Part shown: positions 6,226-6,705 of the stretch, piece by piece
How positions within the stretch are numbered: position 1 is the stretch's first letter
How the letters are laid out: each line of letters opens with the position of its first letter
From: Candidatus Woesearchaeota archaeon
GTDB lineage: Archaea > Nanobdellota > Nanobdellia > Woesearchaeales > GW2011-AR9
Assembly (NCBI GenBank): GCA_016179995.1
Contig: JACPCC010000045.1
Location: 1 to 6,705 of the forward strand
Length of the DNA stretch: 6,705 bases
Direction of reading: 5' to 3'
Notes under the pieces: model-generated
Told to the model about the DNA's origin: nothing
Seen by the model: only the letters and a program-made list of their open reading frames with translations
Database searches by the model: none
Translations under genes and position numbers: made by a program

Positions 6226-6705
6226 ACTAATTTCTAATAAATCACTTATCTTTTTAATAGTAGTTTTATTATTAACATGGAGTATACCACTTATACCTAA
6301 TTTTTCCGCACCTTGAATATTTTCTTTGCGATCATCAACAAAAACTAATTCTTCAGGATAAATTTCCAGAACCTTACAAGCTTTAAGATAAATTTCTGGG
6401 TTTGGTTTGACTGCTTTAATATCAGAATCACACGAAAGAACATAAGCATTAAAGAAAAATGGTCTATTATTTTTAATATGTCCATCAATATACTCTGCAT
6501 TGGGCGCTTCTGCGTTAGAAATTATAGCCGTTTTATACCCCAGATCATTTAATTTTCCCACCATAGCAAACAAATCATCATTAATAATCACTGTTTTTTC
6601 AAACAATTTCTTCCAGATTGGTTCTTGAGGCGGCTCTACTTTTGCTTCTAAGCAAACTCTTTTCCAAAATTCCATCTCAGGTAATCCTAAATGAAAAGGA
6701 GTAAT
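6217..6705 (-). CDS. HAD-superfamily hydrolase, C-terminal part (5' end missing)
   Basis: HAD enzymes are mostly Mg-dependent phosphatases working through an aspartyl-phosphate. The frame is open to the right edge: ten codons reading ITPFHLGLPE precede an internal ATG at 6675, so that ATG need not be the start. Motif I (DxD, the nucleophile) is absent from the 162 visible residues and must lie beyond the window. Counting from base 6705, motif II is Ser63 in AIISNAE, motif III is Lys100 in KAVKPNPEIY, and motif IV is Asp124-Asp125 in VFVDDRKEN. The spacing and the PNPEIY block fit subfamily IA (haloacid dehalogenase/phosphoglycolate phosphatase/YihX group). The visible helical stretch before motif II would be part of the cap. 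The substrate cannot be told. It converges on the TrpF-like gene with a 28-base gap. Confidence 0.9.
   Translation of the reverse strand: MTPFHLGLPEMEFWKRVCLEAKVEPPQEPIWKKLFEKTVIINDDLFAMVGKLNDLGYKTAIISNAEAPNAEYIDGHIKNNRPFFFNAYVLSCDSDIKAVKPNPEIYLKACKVLEIYPEELVFVDDRKENIQGAEKLGISGILHVNNKTTIKKISDLLEISLK

Noticed and set aside
6673..6675. ATG as the true start of the HAD hydrolase
   Set aside because: The frame stays open for ten more codons to the edge and motif I is missing, so the real start is outside the window.

Overview
This window is about one-third G+C and almost fully coding. It most likely comes from a DPANN-type archaeon (Woesearchaeota/Pacearchaeota-like). The main evidence is the large SMC protein, whose ATPase head reads like archaeal SMC rather than bacterial SMC: ALCFVLG and SMRAE after Walker A, YNIILQGDITHF at the Q-loop, and a C-terminal end of the YGVSM..GVSKVTSVRI type. 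TGA is used as a stop (end of msrA), so there is no sign of a recoded genetic code. The three internal gene starts lack a clear Shine-Dalgarno sequence, which fits leaderless archaeal transcription. The lineage is an inference from protein motifs; no rRNA is present to confirm it.

Layout: 1-1131 (+) is the body of a group I (IscS/NifS-class) cysteine desulfurase that begins before the window. After 51 bases comes a complete peptide-methionine sulfoxide reductase A, msrA (1183-1668, +). Facing it is the complete smc gene (5214-1726, -). A 182-base divergent intergenic region follows, holding a 17-bp tandem repeat abutting the smc start and two TATA-like elements. Next is a 263-residue TIM-barrel protein related to phosphoribosylanthranilate isomerase (TrpF), 5397-6188 (+), in which the catalytic cysteine position is valine. 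Facing it is the C-terminal part of a HAD-family hydrolase (6705-6217, -), which runs off the right edge.

No single pathway unites the genes. The desulfurase and MsrA are co-directional and may share a transcript, a plausible pairing of sulfur mobilisation with repair of oxidised methionine. SMC serves chromosome organisation; no scpA or scpB partner lies beside it. The TrpF-like protein has no tryptophan genes around it, and together with its missing catalytic cysteine this makes it the most likely undescribed activity here. I saw no mobile element, CRISPR array, tRNA or rRNA.
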